The notes beneath the pieces are model-generated. The model had not been told where the DNA came from, did not search any database, and saw nothing but the letters and a program-made list of their open reading frames with translations. A stretch of DNA of 64,000 nucleotides, from NCBI RefSeq assembly GCF_000980885.2, contig NZ_LBDA02000016.1, positions 1 to 64,000 on the forward strand, given 5' to 3'. The position numbers and the translations under genes are program-made. This document shows positions 1 through 7,860 of the stretch, piece by piece. Origin of the DNA: Streptomyces malaysiense (GTDB lineage Bacteria > Actinomycetota > Actinomycetes > Streptomycetales > Streptomycetaceae). Each line of letters opens with the position of its first letter. The first letter of the stretch is position 1.

Positions 1-1310
1 GCCCGGAGGGGTTCGGAGGCGGGCGCAGCCTGGGGGGCGGACTCGGCGTCGGCGGGCTGCGGGGCGTGGGGGGTTTCGGCGACGCGGGCGGGGGCGGGGG
101 CGACGGGTGCCTGCGGCTCGGCCTCGGCGGGCTCGGCGGCCTCGGCGGGCTCGGCGTCCGGCGTGGCCTCGATCAGCTCGGATTCGGGGGTGGCCCTCGG
201 GTCCTCGGGCAGGGCCTCGTCGGCAGTGGTCCCCGTGGCCGTGTCCGCTGCCGTCGCCGGCTCGTCCGAGACGGGTGCCGACGGGTTCGAGGGTTCCTCG
301 TCCGTGGGCACCGTGGACGTGGCGGCGGCTTCGTACGTCTCTTCCGCCGCCGGCTCCGGGGAGGCTTCGGCCTCCGCCGTCTCCGCCGTCGGTTCCGGGT
401 CTGAAGCCGGCTCGGGCGCCGGTTCCGCCTGCTCCCCGGTCTCGGCCTCAGCCTCAGCCTCTTCGCGCGCTGCCGCCCCGGACTCGACCGCCGTCTCGGG
501 CCGAGCCGCGGCCTCCGGCTGGGGGACCGCCCCGGCCTCCGTCGCGTGCCCGGCGCCGGGCTCGGTCGCGGGCTCCGCCTCGGCCTCGGCCCGCGGCTCG
601 ACGTCCGTCTCGGGTCCGGCCTGCGGTCCGGTCGGGGTCTTGGACTCTTCCTCGGCCTCGACCGGCGTTTCGATCGAGGCTTCCGCCGCCGGCTCGGGCT
701 CGGCCGTCGGGTTGGGCGCGGTCTGCTTCTCGGCCTCGGCGTCCGTCGCTACCGCGGTCTCGGTCTCCGGAGCGGCTTCGGTTGCGACCGTCGTGGCAGG
801 TTCGGCGTCGGTCTGGGTTTCTGCGGCAGGCTCGGGCCGGGCTTTCGTCGCCGCTGCCTCGGGCTCGGTCTCGGCCTTCGCCTCCGCGACGGGCTCGGGG
901 TTCTCCCGGGCCGCCGGCTCGGGCTCGGCTTCCGCCGCCGCCCCGTCAGCCTCGGTCTCGGTCTCGGCCGCGACGGTCGCCTCCTCCTCGGCCGCGACGA
1001 GCCCGGCCTCACCCTCGGAGTCGGCCCCGGCCGCGCCCTCGGCCTCTCCCGCCTGCCGTGGGACCCGCACCTTGTCGAACGCGGCCGTCACCAGGTCGTG
1101 TTCCTCGGCGTCCGCTGTCTCCTGTTCGAGCGAGGGGGACTCGCGGGGTTCCGGGATCGTCGGGGTCGCCTCGGTGGGGGCCGGGTCCGGGAGGGGCGGG
1201 GTCGCCTCGGGGGCGGCCGGTTCCGGTTGGGTCGTCGCACCCTCTGCCTCGGCGGCTCGGGGCTTGCGTGAGCGGCCGAATGCGTTTCGCAGGAGAGTGA
1301 GAATGCCCAT
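1..1310 (-). CDS. Acidic Ala/Glu/Pro-rich protein, N-terminal part (runs off the window)
   Basis: The minus-strand frame is open from the left edge to an ATG at 1310, preceded by GAAGGG about nine bases upstream. The first 15 residues are basic and partly hydrophobic (MGILTLLRNAFGRSRK). More than 400 residues of low-complexity sequence follow, dominated by Glu, Ala, Pro and Thr, with one ordered-looking stretch near residues 60-72 (DLVTAAFDKVRVP). No domain is visible in the part present; the functional domain must lie to the left. From memory, similar N-termini occur on Streptomyces proteins that end in a von Willebrand A domain, but I cannot confirm that here. The opposite strand also looks open (Ser/Ala-rich), which is the usual mirror of a Glu/Ala-rich gene in high-GC DNA. 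The strand choice rests on the RBS and start, and on an unbroken frame to the window edge. Confidence 0.6.
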   Translation of the reverse strand, partial: MGILTLLRNAFGRSRKPRAAEAEGATTQPEPAAPEATPPLPDPAPTEATPTIPEPRESPSLEQETADAEEHDLVTAAFDKVRVPRQAGEAEGAAGADSEGEAGLVAAEEEATVAAETETEADGAAAEAEPEPAARENPEPVAEAKAETEPEAAATKARPEPAAETQTDAEPATTVATEAAPETETAVATDAEAEKQTAPNPTAEPEPAAEASIETPVEAEEESKTPTGPQAGPETDVEPRAEAEAEPATEPGAGHATEAGAVPQPEAAARPETAVESGAAAREEAEAEAETGEQAEPAPEPASDPEPTAETAEAEASPEPAAEETYEAAATSTVPTDEEPSNPSAPVSDEPATAADTATGTTADEALPEDPRATPESELIEATPDAEPAEAAEPAEAEPQAPVAPAPARVAETPHAPQPADAESAPQAAPASEPLR

Positions 1311-1408
1311 GTGTGCAACCCTTCGCTGAGGTGACACCGTCAATCGCTGGCCAGGACGGACACGTAAGGTTAGCGGCCCTGGACCCGGTGCCCGCTCCGC
1401 GTCCGTGC

Positions 1409-2197
1409 CTACGCGGTGCCGTCCACGCGCAGCAGGAAGTCCCGCAGCGCGTGGTTGAACTCCTCGGGACGTTCCAGATTCGGCAGATGGGCCGCGCCCT
1501 CGACCACCTCGACGACCGAGTCCGGCACCGCGGCGCCCAGGGACTCGGCGTCCGAGACGGGCGTGTAGGTGTCGTCGGCGCCGACCACGATCAGCGCCGG
1601 GACCGTGACCCGGGACAACACGGGCCGGTAGTCGGGGCGTTCGGCGCGGCCGCGCAGCGAGGCCGCGGCGCCCTCCGGAGGTGTGGCCGTCATCATCCCG
1701 TGGACGTGGGCCTTCACCCGGGCGTCGGCGTACGGCGCGACCATCCGCTCCAACACCTCGTCGGCGTACCCCCGCATGCCCTCCGCGAGCAGCCGGTCCG
1801 CCATCGCGCGCCGGCCCCGCTTCCCCTCGGGTGTCTCCGGCGCGGCGAAGGTGTCCGCGAGGACCAGGCCCCGGACCCGGTCGCCGAAGCGGTCCTGGCA
1901 CTCCATCGCGATCTGGCCGCCCATCGACAGTCCCGCCGTCACGAACGTGTCCACCCCCAGGAAGTCCAGGAGTTCGGCCAGGTCGTCGGCATGGCGGGCG
2001 AACGGGACGGTACCCGGGGTCACCGGCGAGGCGCCGTAGCCGCGCAGGTCCGGGGCGATCACCCGGCGCTCGGACGAGAACCGCGCCACCTGCGGGTCCC
2101 ACATCGTGCGGTCGAAGGGGTGGCCGTGGAGGAGGAGGAGGGGGACCCGGTGGGATATTTCAGGGCCTTTGTCGGTGTAGGAGAGGTAAGGGGGCAT
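1409..2197 (-). CDS. Alpha/beta-fold hydrolase
   Basis: A 262-residue soluble protein with a full alpha/beta-hydrolase signature. There is an oxyanion-side HGHPF motif near residue 24, a nucleophile elbow G-L-S-M-G with Ser91, an acid candidate Asp209 in VVGADDTYTP, and a catalytic His near 237 in AAHLPNL. The fold suggests an esterase, lactonase or C-C hydrolase (the 3-oxoadipate enol-lactonase branch looks closest), but the substrate cannot be read from sequence. I chose the ATG at 2197, preceded by AGGG; a start 12 codons upstream at 2233 is possible but has no better RBS. It is divergent from the MocR-type regulator at 2297, and the 99 bp between them holds a pair of 12-bp direct repeats. 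Regulation by that neighbour is a reasonable inference. Confidence 0.88.
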   Translation of the reverse strand: MPPYLSYTDKGPEISHRVPLLLLHGHPFDRTMWDPQVARFSSERRVIAPDLRGYGASPVTPGTVPFARHADDLAELLDFLGVDTFVTAGLSMGGQIAMECQDRFGDRVRGLVLADTFAAPETPEGKRGRRAMADRLLAEGMRGYADEVLERMVAPYADARVKAHVHGMMTATPPEGAAASLRGRAERPDYRPVLSRVTVPALIVVGADDTYTPVSDAESLGAAVPDSVVEVVEGAAHLPNLERPEEFNHALRDFLLRVDGTA

Positions 2198-2222
2198 GTG
2201 AGTGACCCTAGGGGGCTCAACT

Positions 2223-2257
2223 CCTCGGTGCAATAAGATCTTTGCCCTCGGTGCAAT
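2223..2257. promoter_or_regulatory. Candidate MocR operator: two 12-bp direct repeats
   Basis: CCTCGGTGCAAT occurs twice without mismatch, at 2223-2234 and 2246-2257, giving a 23-bp centre spacing or about two helical turns. It lies between the divergent hydrolase and MocR genes. MocR/GntR-type regulators such as PdxR are known to bind direct repeats, so this is a plausible autoregulatory site. Confidence 0.55.
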
Positions 2258-2296
2258 GTGTGGCCGCGTCGAGAGCGGAAGACATCAGGGGGATCT

Positions 2297-3664
2297 GTGA
2301 ACGACTACCGGCGTATCGCCGACCGGATAGCCGCCGACATCGCGAGCGGCCGGCTGCGGGCCGGGCAGCGGCTGCCGCCGCAGCGGGCGTTCGCGCGACG
2401 GCACGGACTGGCGCCCTCCACCGCGGGCCGTGTGTACGCGGAACTCGTGCGCCGGGGGCTGGTGGTGGGGGAGGTCGGGCGCGGGACGTTCGTACGGGCC
2501 GGGGCACCGGACGGGCAGCCGGGGCGCGCCCTGACCGAGGCGGTGGGCGACGAACCCGTGAACCTGGAGCTGAACTACCCCTACCTGCCGGGGCAGTCGG
2601 AGCTGCTGAGTCCGGCCCTCGCGTCGCTGGCGCGGTCGGACGCGCTCGGGGGCGCGCTGCGGCCGGCCTCGGTCTCGGGGACGCCGGCCGCGCGGGAGGC
2701 GGTCGCCGGGATGCTGGCGCAGGGGGGTGCGCGCGTCGATCCGGAGCGCATCCTCTTCACCGGCAACGCCCGGCAGGCCATCGCCGCCACGCTCGTCTCC
2801 CTCGTCCGGCCCGGTGGCCGCGTGGGCGTCGAACAGCTGACGTATCCCCTCGTCAAGGAGATCGGTGCCCGGCTCGGCCGGACCCTGGTGCCGCTCGCCA
2901 TGGACGAGCAGGGCCCCCGGCCGGAGGCGCTCGCCGCCGCGCACCGCGCCGCGCCCCTGTCCGCCCTCTACCTCCAGCCGACCCTGCACAACCCGACCAC
3001 GCTGACCATGAGCGCGAGCCGCCGGGCCGAGCTGGCGGACGTCGTCCACAGGCTGGGGATACCGGTGGTCGAGGACCGGATCTGGTCCTTCCTGCGCCCG
3101 TCGGCCGAGGGCGGCGCGCCTCCGCTCGCGGCCCTCGCCCCCGATCTCGTCCACCTCGTCGACGGCCTCTCCAAACGTGTCGCTCCCGGACTCACAGTGG
3201 GCTTCGTGGTGGTACCGGGGGACCGGACCGAGGCCGTGGCGCGGGCGATCCGGTCCGGGGGGTGGAGCGCGGGCGCCTTCGCGCTGGAGGCGGCGGTGCG
3301 GTGGATCGGCGACGGGACCGTGGAACGGCTGGTGGCGGCCAAGCGGCGGGATGCCGCCCGGCGCCGGCGGCTGGTGGCCGAGGAACTGGACGGGTTCGCC
3401 GTGCGGTCGGACCCGTCCGCCTATTTCGCCTGGTGGGAGCTGCCGGCGCCGTGGCGGGCCGACACCTTCGCGGCGGCGGCGCGGGAGCGCGGGATCGCCG
3501 TCACGCCGGGAACGGCGTTCTCGGTGGGGCCCGGCGGGGCGCCGGACGCGGTCAGGCTTGGACTCGGGTCGGCTCCTGAGCCGGAGCTGGCGCGGGCTCT
3601 TTCGGTCCTCGCAGCCGTCGCACGAGACGGGCGGGCCGCAGGTTCCGGGTCAGCCAGGTGGTGA
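2297..3664 (+). CDS. MocR-type transcriptional regulator (GntR wHTH plus aminotransferase-like domain)
   Basis: A 455-residue fusion. Residues 1-70 form a GntR winged helix (VNDYRRIADRIAADI, then LPPQRAFARRHGLAPSTAGRVYAEL). Residues from about 95 to the end are a fold-type I aminotransferase-like domain with the PLP-lysine motif LSKR, Lys293. MocR proteins usually sense PLP or an amino-metabolite through this domain instead of catalysing a transamination. The start is the GTG at 2297, with a G-rich RBS (CAGGGGGA) seven bases upstream. The gene is divergent from the alpha/beta hydrolase. Its 3' end overlaps the end of the convergent membrane-protein gene by 113 bases; both reading frames look real to their stops. 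Confidence 0.9.
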   Translation: MNDYRRIADRIAADIASGRLRAGQRLPPQRAFARRHGLAPSTAGRVYAELVRRGLVVGEVGRGTFVRAGAPDGQPGRALTEAVGDEPVNLELNYPYLPGQSELLSPALASLARSDALGGALRPASVSGTPAAREAVAGMLAQGGARVDPERILFTGNARQAIAATLVSLVRPGGRVGVEQLTYPLVKEIGARLGRTLVPLAMDEQGPRPEALAAAHRAAPLSALYLQPTLHNPTTLTMSASRRAELADVVHRLGIPVVEDRIWSFLRPSAEGGAPPLAALAPDLVHLVDGLSKRVAPGLTVGFVVVPGDRTEAVARAIRSGGWSAGAFALEAAVRWIGDGTVERLVAAKRRDAARRRRLVAEELDGFAVRSDPSAYFAWWELPAPWRADTFAAAARERGIAVTPGTAFSVGPGGAPDAVRLGLGSAPEPELARALSVLAAVARDGRAAGSGSARW

Positions 3665-4499
3665 GGGCCACCGTGAGGCCGAGGCCGAGCAGCAGCCAGG
3701 AGACGGTGCGCAGGGTCCCGGTCAGGGCGTCGTAGACGGCGCCGGCGGCCGGACGGGGCACGTCGGAGGGCAGGCCGGCGAGGGTCATGGAGCGGCCGAC
3801 GGCGATCGCGAGAGCGAGCAGCGCGCCCCCGAGGGCGGTGCCGAGGGCGGTCGCGGCGATGGCCCGGCGGCGGCGCACGGCCAGGGCGATCCCCGCGGCG
3901 GCGAAAGCCACGGCCGCGAGCGGAAGCCAGAATCCGGCGACTTCGAGCACGTGGAACCCCTTTCGTAGCGAGGTCAGTTCGTCGGCCGGGAGCACGGCGA
4001 CCGCGGTGTGCTGCACCGGGATGCGGGCGGCGAGCGGTATGTGCTCGTCGCGGAGCTGCTGTTTCACCTGGGCGGTGACGGGGGCGAAGTCCACGGTGAC
4101 CGGCTCGGCGGCCGCTTCGTCGCGGTCGTCGCGCAGGGCCCGCAGCACCGCGTCGTGGGTGACCCGGTTACCGGCGTCCCAGGCGAGCCGGAAGGCCTCG
4201 GTGTGGGTGAAGGAGCGCACGGCGTCGTGCAGGAAGGGGCGTACGGAGCCCCGCAGCGGACCGGTGTCCAGCCGTCGGCCGGCCTCGCGGAGCAGGCTGT
4301 CCCCGACGGCGTCCGCGACGGCCTCCCGCACGTCGGGGTCGGCGGCGAGCGGGGCCATCGTGGTGACGTACCGGCCCGTGTCGGTGAGCCCGTACGCCGC
4401 CCAGAGTGCCAGCGTGCCGAACGGCACGAGCAGGCAGGACAGGGTGATCAGTACGGCCGACAGGGAGCTCCTCAGACGTGGCGGCACCCTTTCAGGCAA
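3552..4499 (-). CDS. Four-TM membrane protein with extracytoplasmic loop
   Basis: A protein of about 315 residues. It has one N-terminal membrane segment (about 13-37), a 150-residue extracytoplasmic region, then three closely spaced segments (about 185-209, 214-236, 265-285) and a basic, Pro/Ala-rich tail. No catalytic motif is visible. It is clearly homologous to the protein encoded at 29845-31215: DTGRYVTTMAPLAADPDV here matches DTDRYVATVAPLASDPAV there, and the TM layout is the same. The first start is TTG at 4499, without a clear RBS; GTG at 4487 is an alternative. The last 113 bases overlap the convergent MocR gene. It lies 67 bp downstream of another small membrane protein gene on the same strand, so the two may be cotranscribed. 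Function unknown. Confidence 0.78.
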   Translation of the reverse strand: MPERVPPRLRSSLSAVLITLSCLLVPFGTLALWAAYGLTDTGRYVTTMAPLAADPDVREAVADAVGDSLLREAGRRLDTGPLRGSVRPFLHDAVRSFTHTEAFRLAWDAGNRVTHDAVLRALRDDRDEAAAEPVTVDFAPVTAQVKQQLRDEHIPLAARIPVQHTAVAVLPADELTSLRKGFHVLEVAGFWLPLAAVAFAAAGIALAVRRRRAIAATALGTALGGALLALAIAVGRSMTLAGLPSDVPRPAAGAVYDALTGTLRTVSWLLLGLGLTVALTTWLTRNLRPARLVRRLRGPKEPAPAPAQEPTRVQA

Positions 4500-4566
4500 C
4501 GGCCCGCGGGCCCGGCACGCGACCGGAGTGCGTCCGCTCGGGGGATCCCGGTGGATCGCGTCCGCC

Positions 4567-5049
4567 TCAGCGGATCCGCCGTCCGAAGGCGTCCTCGCGT
4601 GTGTAGTACCGGTAGAAGAAGGCGAGGAAGGTGGCCCCGGCGACGAGCAGGGAGATCAGGAGGGACCGCACGATCGAGTGGTCGCTCTGGCTGTAGAGGA
4701 AGCCGAAGGCGATGCCGACGAACGCCGTCCACAGCAGCGCGTGCACCTCCCGGATCATCCGGGGGGCCAGCGCCAGCAGCGCGATGCAGACCACGGCGAA
4801 GACGAGGGCGCTGGCGAAGCCGAGCAGCAGGTTCCAGCCGGTGATGGGGCCTCCGGCGCGGTTGTCGGCCGCGACCCAGTAGCCGTAGACCAGGGCCAGG
4901 GCGACGGGGACCGCGATCCGGGCGATGCGATGGGTGCGGGCGTCGAGCACGTCGGGTGTCGGGTGCTGCTCGGGGGAGGTGCCGGCCTGCACCTCTGGCG
5001 CCGGTGCGCGCCGGGGGATTCCGCCGGGTGCGGGTGCCGCATGAGCCAT
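4567..5049 (-). CDS. Small four-TM membrane protein
   Basis: A 160-residue protein. About 40 cytoplasmic residues rich in Pro/Ala are followed by four hydrophobic segments: IAVPVALALVYGYWVAA, LLLGFASALVFAVVCIALLAL, LLWTAFVGIAFGFLY, and LLISLLVAGATFLAFFY. It ends in a charged tail (YYTREDAFGRRIR). The start ATG at 5049 has GGAG eight bases upstream. The pattern is a conserved streptomycete membrane protein of unknown role; I recognise no transport or enzymatic motif. It is divergent from the SpoIIE-type phosphatase at 5245 and precedes the membrane protein at 3552-4499 on the same strand. Confidence 0.8.
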   Translation of the reverse strand: MAHAAPAPGGIPRRAPAPEVQAGTSPEQHPTPDVLDARTHRIARIAVPVALALVYGYWVAADNRAGGPITGWNLLLGFASALVFAVVCIALLALAPRMIREVHALLWTAFVGIAFGFLYSQSDHSIVRSLLISLLVAGATFLAFFYRYYTREDAFGRRIR

Positions 5050-5244
5050 GAGAGCACTCCTCTCTCCTCGCCCCCGTTCCGCTATCCAATGCACACCTGG
5101 GTGCGGGCTCCGGCAAGTCGGCAGGACCCCGGGCCCGCGACCACGGGGACCAGGGGGCGCCGGACGCCCGCTCCTGCCGGGCGCGGGCGCACGCCGCGGC
5201 GTGGTTCCCCGTGTTTCCCGGAGGAACGTGGAGACTCGGACGCC

Positions 5245-6480
5245 GTGACCGGGACGAGGTACCAGAGGTGGCGCCCGCCGCGACCCTGCGGGCGCGGCTA
5301 CGGCTGGCTGCTGCCGTCGCTGCTGCTCATCGGCATCGCGCTGCTGGACCTCAACACCGCCGCGGAGTTCCGGATCGTCTCCTGGATCGTCCTGGTGCCG
5401 GGGCTCGCCGCCGCGGTCTGCGGGGTGCGCACGACGGCCTGCTTCGCCGTGACGTCCCTGGTGACGTACGTCCTCGTGGACAACGCCTGGCCCGACCAGT
5501 ACCAGGCGGGCCTGCCCGACTTCGTCCTCGTCGCCCTCGGTGGCGTGCTGGCCACGCTGACGGCGGCGCTGCGGATGCGGCAGGAGCGGCACATGCTGCG
5601 CATGCAGGACGTCGCCGAGACCACGGTACGGGCCGTACTGCGGCCCCTGCCCAAGTACTGGGCCGGTCTGGAGCAGGCAGGCGTGTACCTCGCCGCGGAC
5701 GTGGAGGCGCAGGTCGGGGGCGACTTCTACGACATCCAGCCCGGCCCGCACGGCACCCGCCTGCTCCTCGGCGACGTGCAGGGCAAGGGGCTGGGCGCGG
5801 TGGACGCGGCGGCCGCGCTGCTCGGCACCTTCCGGGAGGCCGGGTACCACGAGGAGGACCTCGGGACCGTCGGCGAGCGCCTGGAGATCCGGATACTGCG
5901 GCACCGGCTGCACACCAGCGCGATCGGCCGCCGGGACGGGGACCGGTTCGCCACGGCCGTGCTGGCCGCGTTCTCCCGGGACGGGCCCGGAACGATCGAC
6001 GTCATCAACTTCGGGCACGGGGCGCCGCTCGCGGTCGGACCGCACGGGGTGCGCGAGCTGCCCTGCGGGGACGGCCTGCCGCTCGGCCTGTGCGACCTGG
6101 TCGGCGGGCTGCCGCCGGTGCGCCGGGTGCCGCTCGCCGCGGAGGAGACGCTGCTGGTGGTCACCGACGGGGTGACCGAGGCCCGCGACGGCGAGGGTGA
6201 GTTCTACGACCTGATCGGCGACGTCACCCGCGCGGTCGCCGCCGATCCCCGCTGCGCCGACCCCGGCCGGCTGGTCCGGCACGTCCGCGACGGGGTGCTC
6301 CGGCACAGCGGGGGCCGGCTGGCCGACGACACCACGGCCTTCGCGGTCCGCCGCCTCCCGGCGACAAGTGAATGCCCGGGAACGCGGCCGCTGCCGGCGG
6401 CCGGGATTCCCCGTGAGGGCGGCCCCGAGGGGACCGGGGGGCAGCCGGAAGCGCCCGAAGGGGGAGGTTCCCCGGGCTGA
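5245..6480 (+). CDS. Membrane-anchored SpoIIE/PP2C-family serine phosphatase
   Basis: A 411-residue protein. About 120 N-terminal residues carry several hydrophobic segments (GYGWLLPSLLLIGIALLDL, IVSWIVLVPGLAAAV, FVLVALGGVLATLTAAL). A short linker leads to a PP2C/SpoIIE catalytic domain with metal-binding motifs ADVEAQVGGDFYD and LLLGDVQGKGLGA, and a later D-G-V-T-E-A acidic motif (VTDGVTEARDG). Such RsbU/SpoIIE-like phosphatases dephosphorylate anti-anti-sigma factors in partner-switching pathways. No STAS or kinase partner is adjacent, so the target is unknown. The N-terminal membrane region suggests a signal sensed at the membrane. The GTG start at 5245 is preceded by GGAG about 11 bases upstream. 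The C-terminal 40 residues are Pro/Gly-rich and probably disordered. Confidence 0.87.
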   Translation: MTGTRYQRWRPPRPCGRGYGWLLPSLLLIGIALLDLNTAAEFRIVSWIVLVPGLAAAVCGVRTTACFAVTSLVTYVLVDNAWPDQYQAGLPDFVLVALGGVLATLTAALRMRQERHMLRMQDVAETTVRAVLRPLPKYWAGLEQAGVYLAADVEAQVGGDFYDIQPGPHGTRLLLGDVQGKGLGAVDAAAALLGTFREAGYHEEDLGTVGERLEIRILRHRLHTSAIGRRDGDRFATAVLAAFSRDGPGTIDVINFGHGAPLAVGPHGVRELPCGDGLPLGLCDLVGGLPPVRRVPLAAEETLLVVTDGVTEARDGEGEFYDLIGDVTRAVAADPRCADPGRLVRHVRDGVLRHSGGRLADDTTAFAVRRLPATSECPGTRPLPAAGIPREGGPEGTGGQPEAPEGGGSPG

Positions 6481-6566
6481 GGCGCGGGGCGGGGGTCACA
6501 GCGGTTACGGTGCTGACGGGAGAGAGCGGATCCACAGGGACCGCTGGGCCTACAGGGGGAGGGACC

Positions 6567-7808
6567 ATGCCCGGAACCGTGCTGCTGCTCGCGGCCTCGC
6601 CGCTGGGCCGGGGACGCCTGGTGGACGCGGCCGCCGTGCTGCCGGTGCTGGCCGCCGTCGCCCCCGCCGTGCTGTCCGGCACCGACACCGCCAACGTCGT
6701 GGAGCTCGCGGACCCGGTGGAGCCCCAGGGCGTCCTCACCCGGCTGCGTGGCGCCGCGGCCGCGCCGGGACCGCTCACCGTGTATCTCACCGGCCAGCTG
6801 CACCTGGACCGCCGGCAGCGGCTGCCGCATCTGGCGCTGGCCCGCACCACCCCCGCCACGGTCCGCTACACCGCGGTGCCCTGGCACTGGATCCGCGAGG
6901 AACTGCGGCTGCGCGCCCCCGGGCAGACGGCCCTGGTGGTCGACCTGCACGCGGACCCGGAGGTCTGGCGGCACCTGCACGAACACCCGCTGGACTGCGG
7001 CCGCGCCACCGCGGTCTACGGCCGGATCGCCCCGCCGCACGGCCGCCGCGGCCTGGCCGAGCCGTCGTACATGAAGACGGTGGCCACCCTGCTGCGCAGC
7101 GGCCACCGCCCTCCGCTGGACGACCTGCACCAGCAGGCCCTCGCCCGCATCCCGGAGGAGATCCCGACCAACATCCTGCTGGCCCCGGCCCAGGTTCCGG
7201 TCCCGCAGCCGTACCCGCCGATCCCGTACCCGGCACCCGGCGGGCCCCCCGGGCTCGGGCCGGTCGTGGGCGCGCAGCGGACGTACGGCGCTCCCGTCGG
7301 CGCGGGCGCGGGCGCGGCCCCGGAACCGGGCGCCCCCCTCGATGTCCCCCCGCGGCCCGAGGACGACCCCGCCCCCGGCACCTCGGCCCCCGACCCCCAT
7401 GCCGCCATCAGCACCGCCGTACAGGCCGGGCGGCACGAGGAAGCGGACGAGATCGCGGCCCGGCACCAGGAGGCCGCCGCGGACGAGCACGGGCCGGCCT
7501 CCGAGGACGCCCTGCACTGGGCCGAGGTGCGCGCCGATCTCGCGATGTTCGCCGGGGACGCGGCGCGCAGCTGCGAGGGGTGGATGCGGGTCGCCGAGAG
7601 CCGGCTCGCGGCCGGGCAGGAGGCGGACGCGCCGGCGGTGGAGGCCGCGGTGGACCGGGCGCACCACCAGTGGGGCCGGATCGACGCAGCGACGCGGGCC
7701 CGTGAACTCGGTTCCGCGCTCGCCGAGTTGCGCGCCCGGGTGCCGGGACGGCGGCGCGGCGCGCTGGAGGACGTACGGCGGCAGCTCAGGGAGCTTCAGC
7801 AGATCTGA
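6567..7808 (+). CDS. Conserved hypothetical protein, 413 aa
   Basis: The ATG at 6567 follows a strong GGGGGAGGG. The N-terminal 200 residues look like an alpha/beta domain (MPGTVLLLAASPLG, then TVYLTGQLHLD and LVVDLHADPEVWRHL), which could be a small Rossmann-like fold. A Pro/Gly/Ala linker (about 205-280) follows. The C-terminal 130 residues are helical (AAISTAVQAGRHEEADEIAARHQ, WAEVRADLAMFAGDAARSCEGWM) and could form TPR-like repeats. I do not recognise the family. It lies 86 bp downstream of the phosphatase gene on the same strand and may be cotranscribed. The downstream M20 peptidase gene is convergent. Confidence 0.7.
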   Translation: MPGTVLLLAASPLGRGRLVDAAAVLPVLAAVAPAVLSGTDTANVVELADPVEPQGVLTRLRGAAAAPGPLTVYLTGQLHLDRRQRLPHLALARTTPATVRYTAVPWHWIREELRLRAPGQTALVVDLHADPEVWRHLHEHPLDCGRATAVYGRIAPPHGRRGLAEPSYMKTVATLLRSGHRPPLDDLHQQALARIPEEIPTNILLAPAQVPVPQPYPPIPYPAPGGPPGLGPVVGAQRTYGAPVGAGAGAAPEPGAPLDVPPRPEDDPAPGTSAPDPHAAISTAVQAGRHEEADEIAARHQEAAADEHGPASEDALHWAEVRADLAMFAGDAARSCEGWMRVAESRLAAGQEADAPAVEAAVDRAHHQWGRIDAATRARELGSALAELRARVPGRRRGALEDVRRQLRELQQI

Positions 7809-7860
7809 ACCGCCGCCGGTGGGCCCGTGTGCCCCGCGTGGCGAGTGTCCGAAGAGCGGG

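Noticed and set aside
163..1329. Long Ser/Ala-rich plus-strand frame
   Set aside because: It is the mirror of the acidic minus-strand frame, has no convincing RBS and shows only low-complexity residues.
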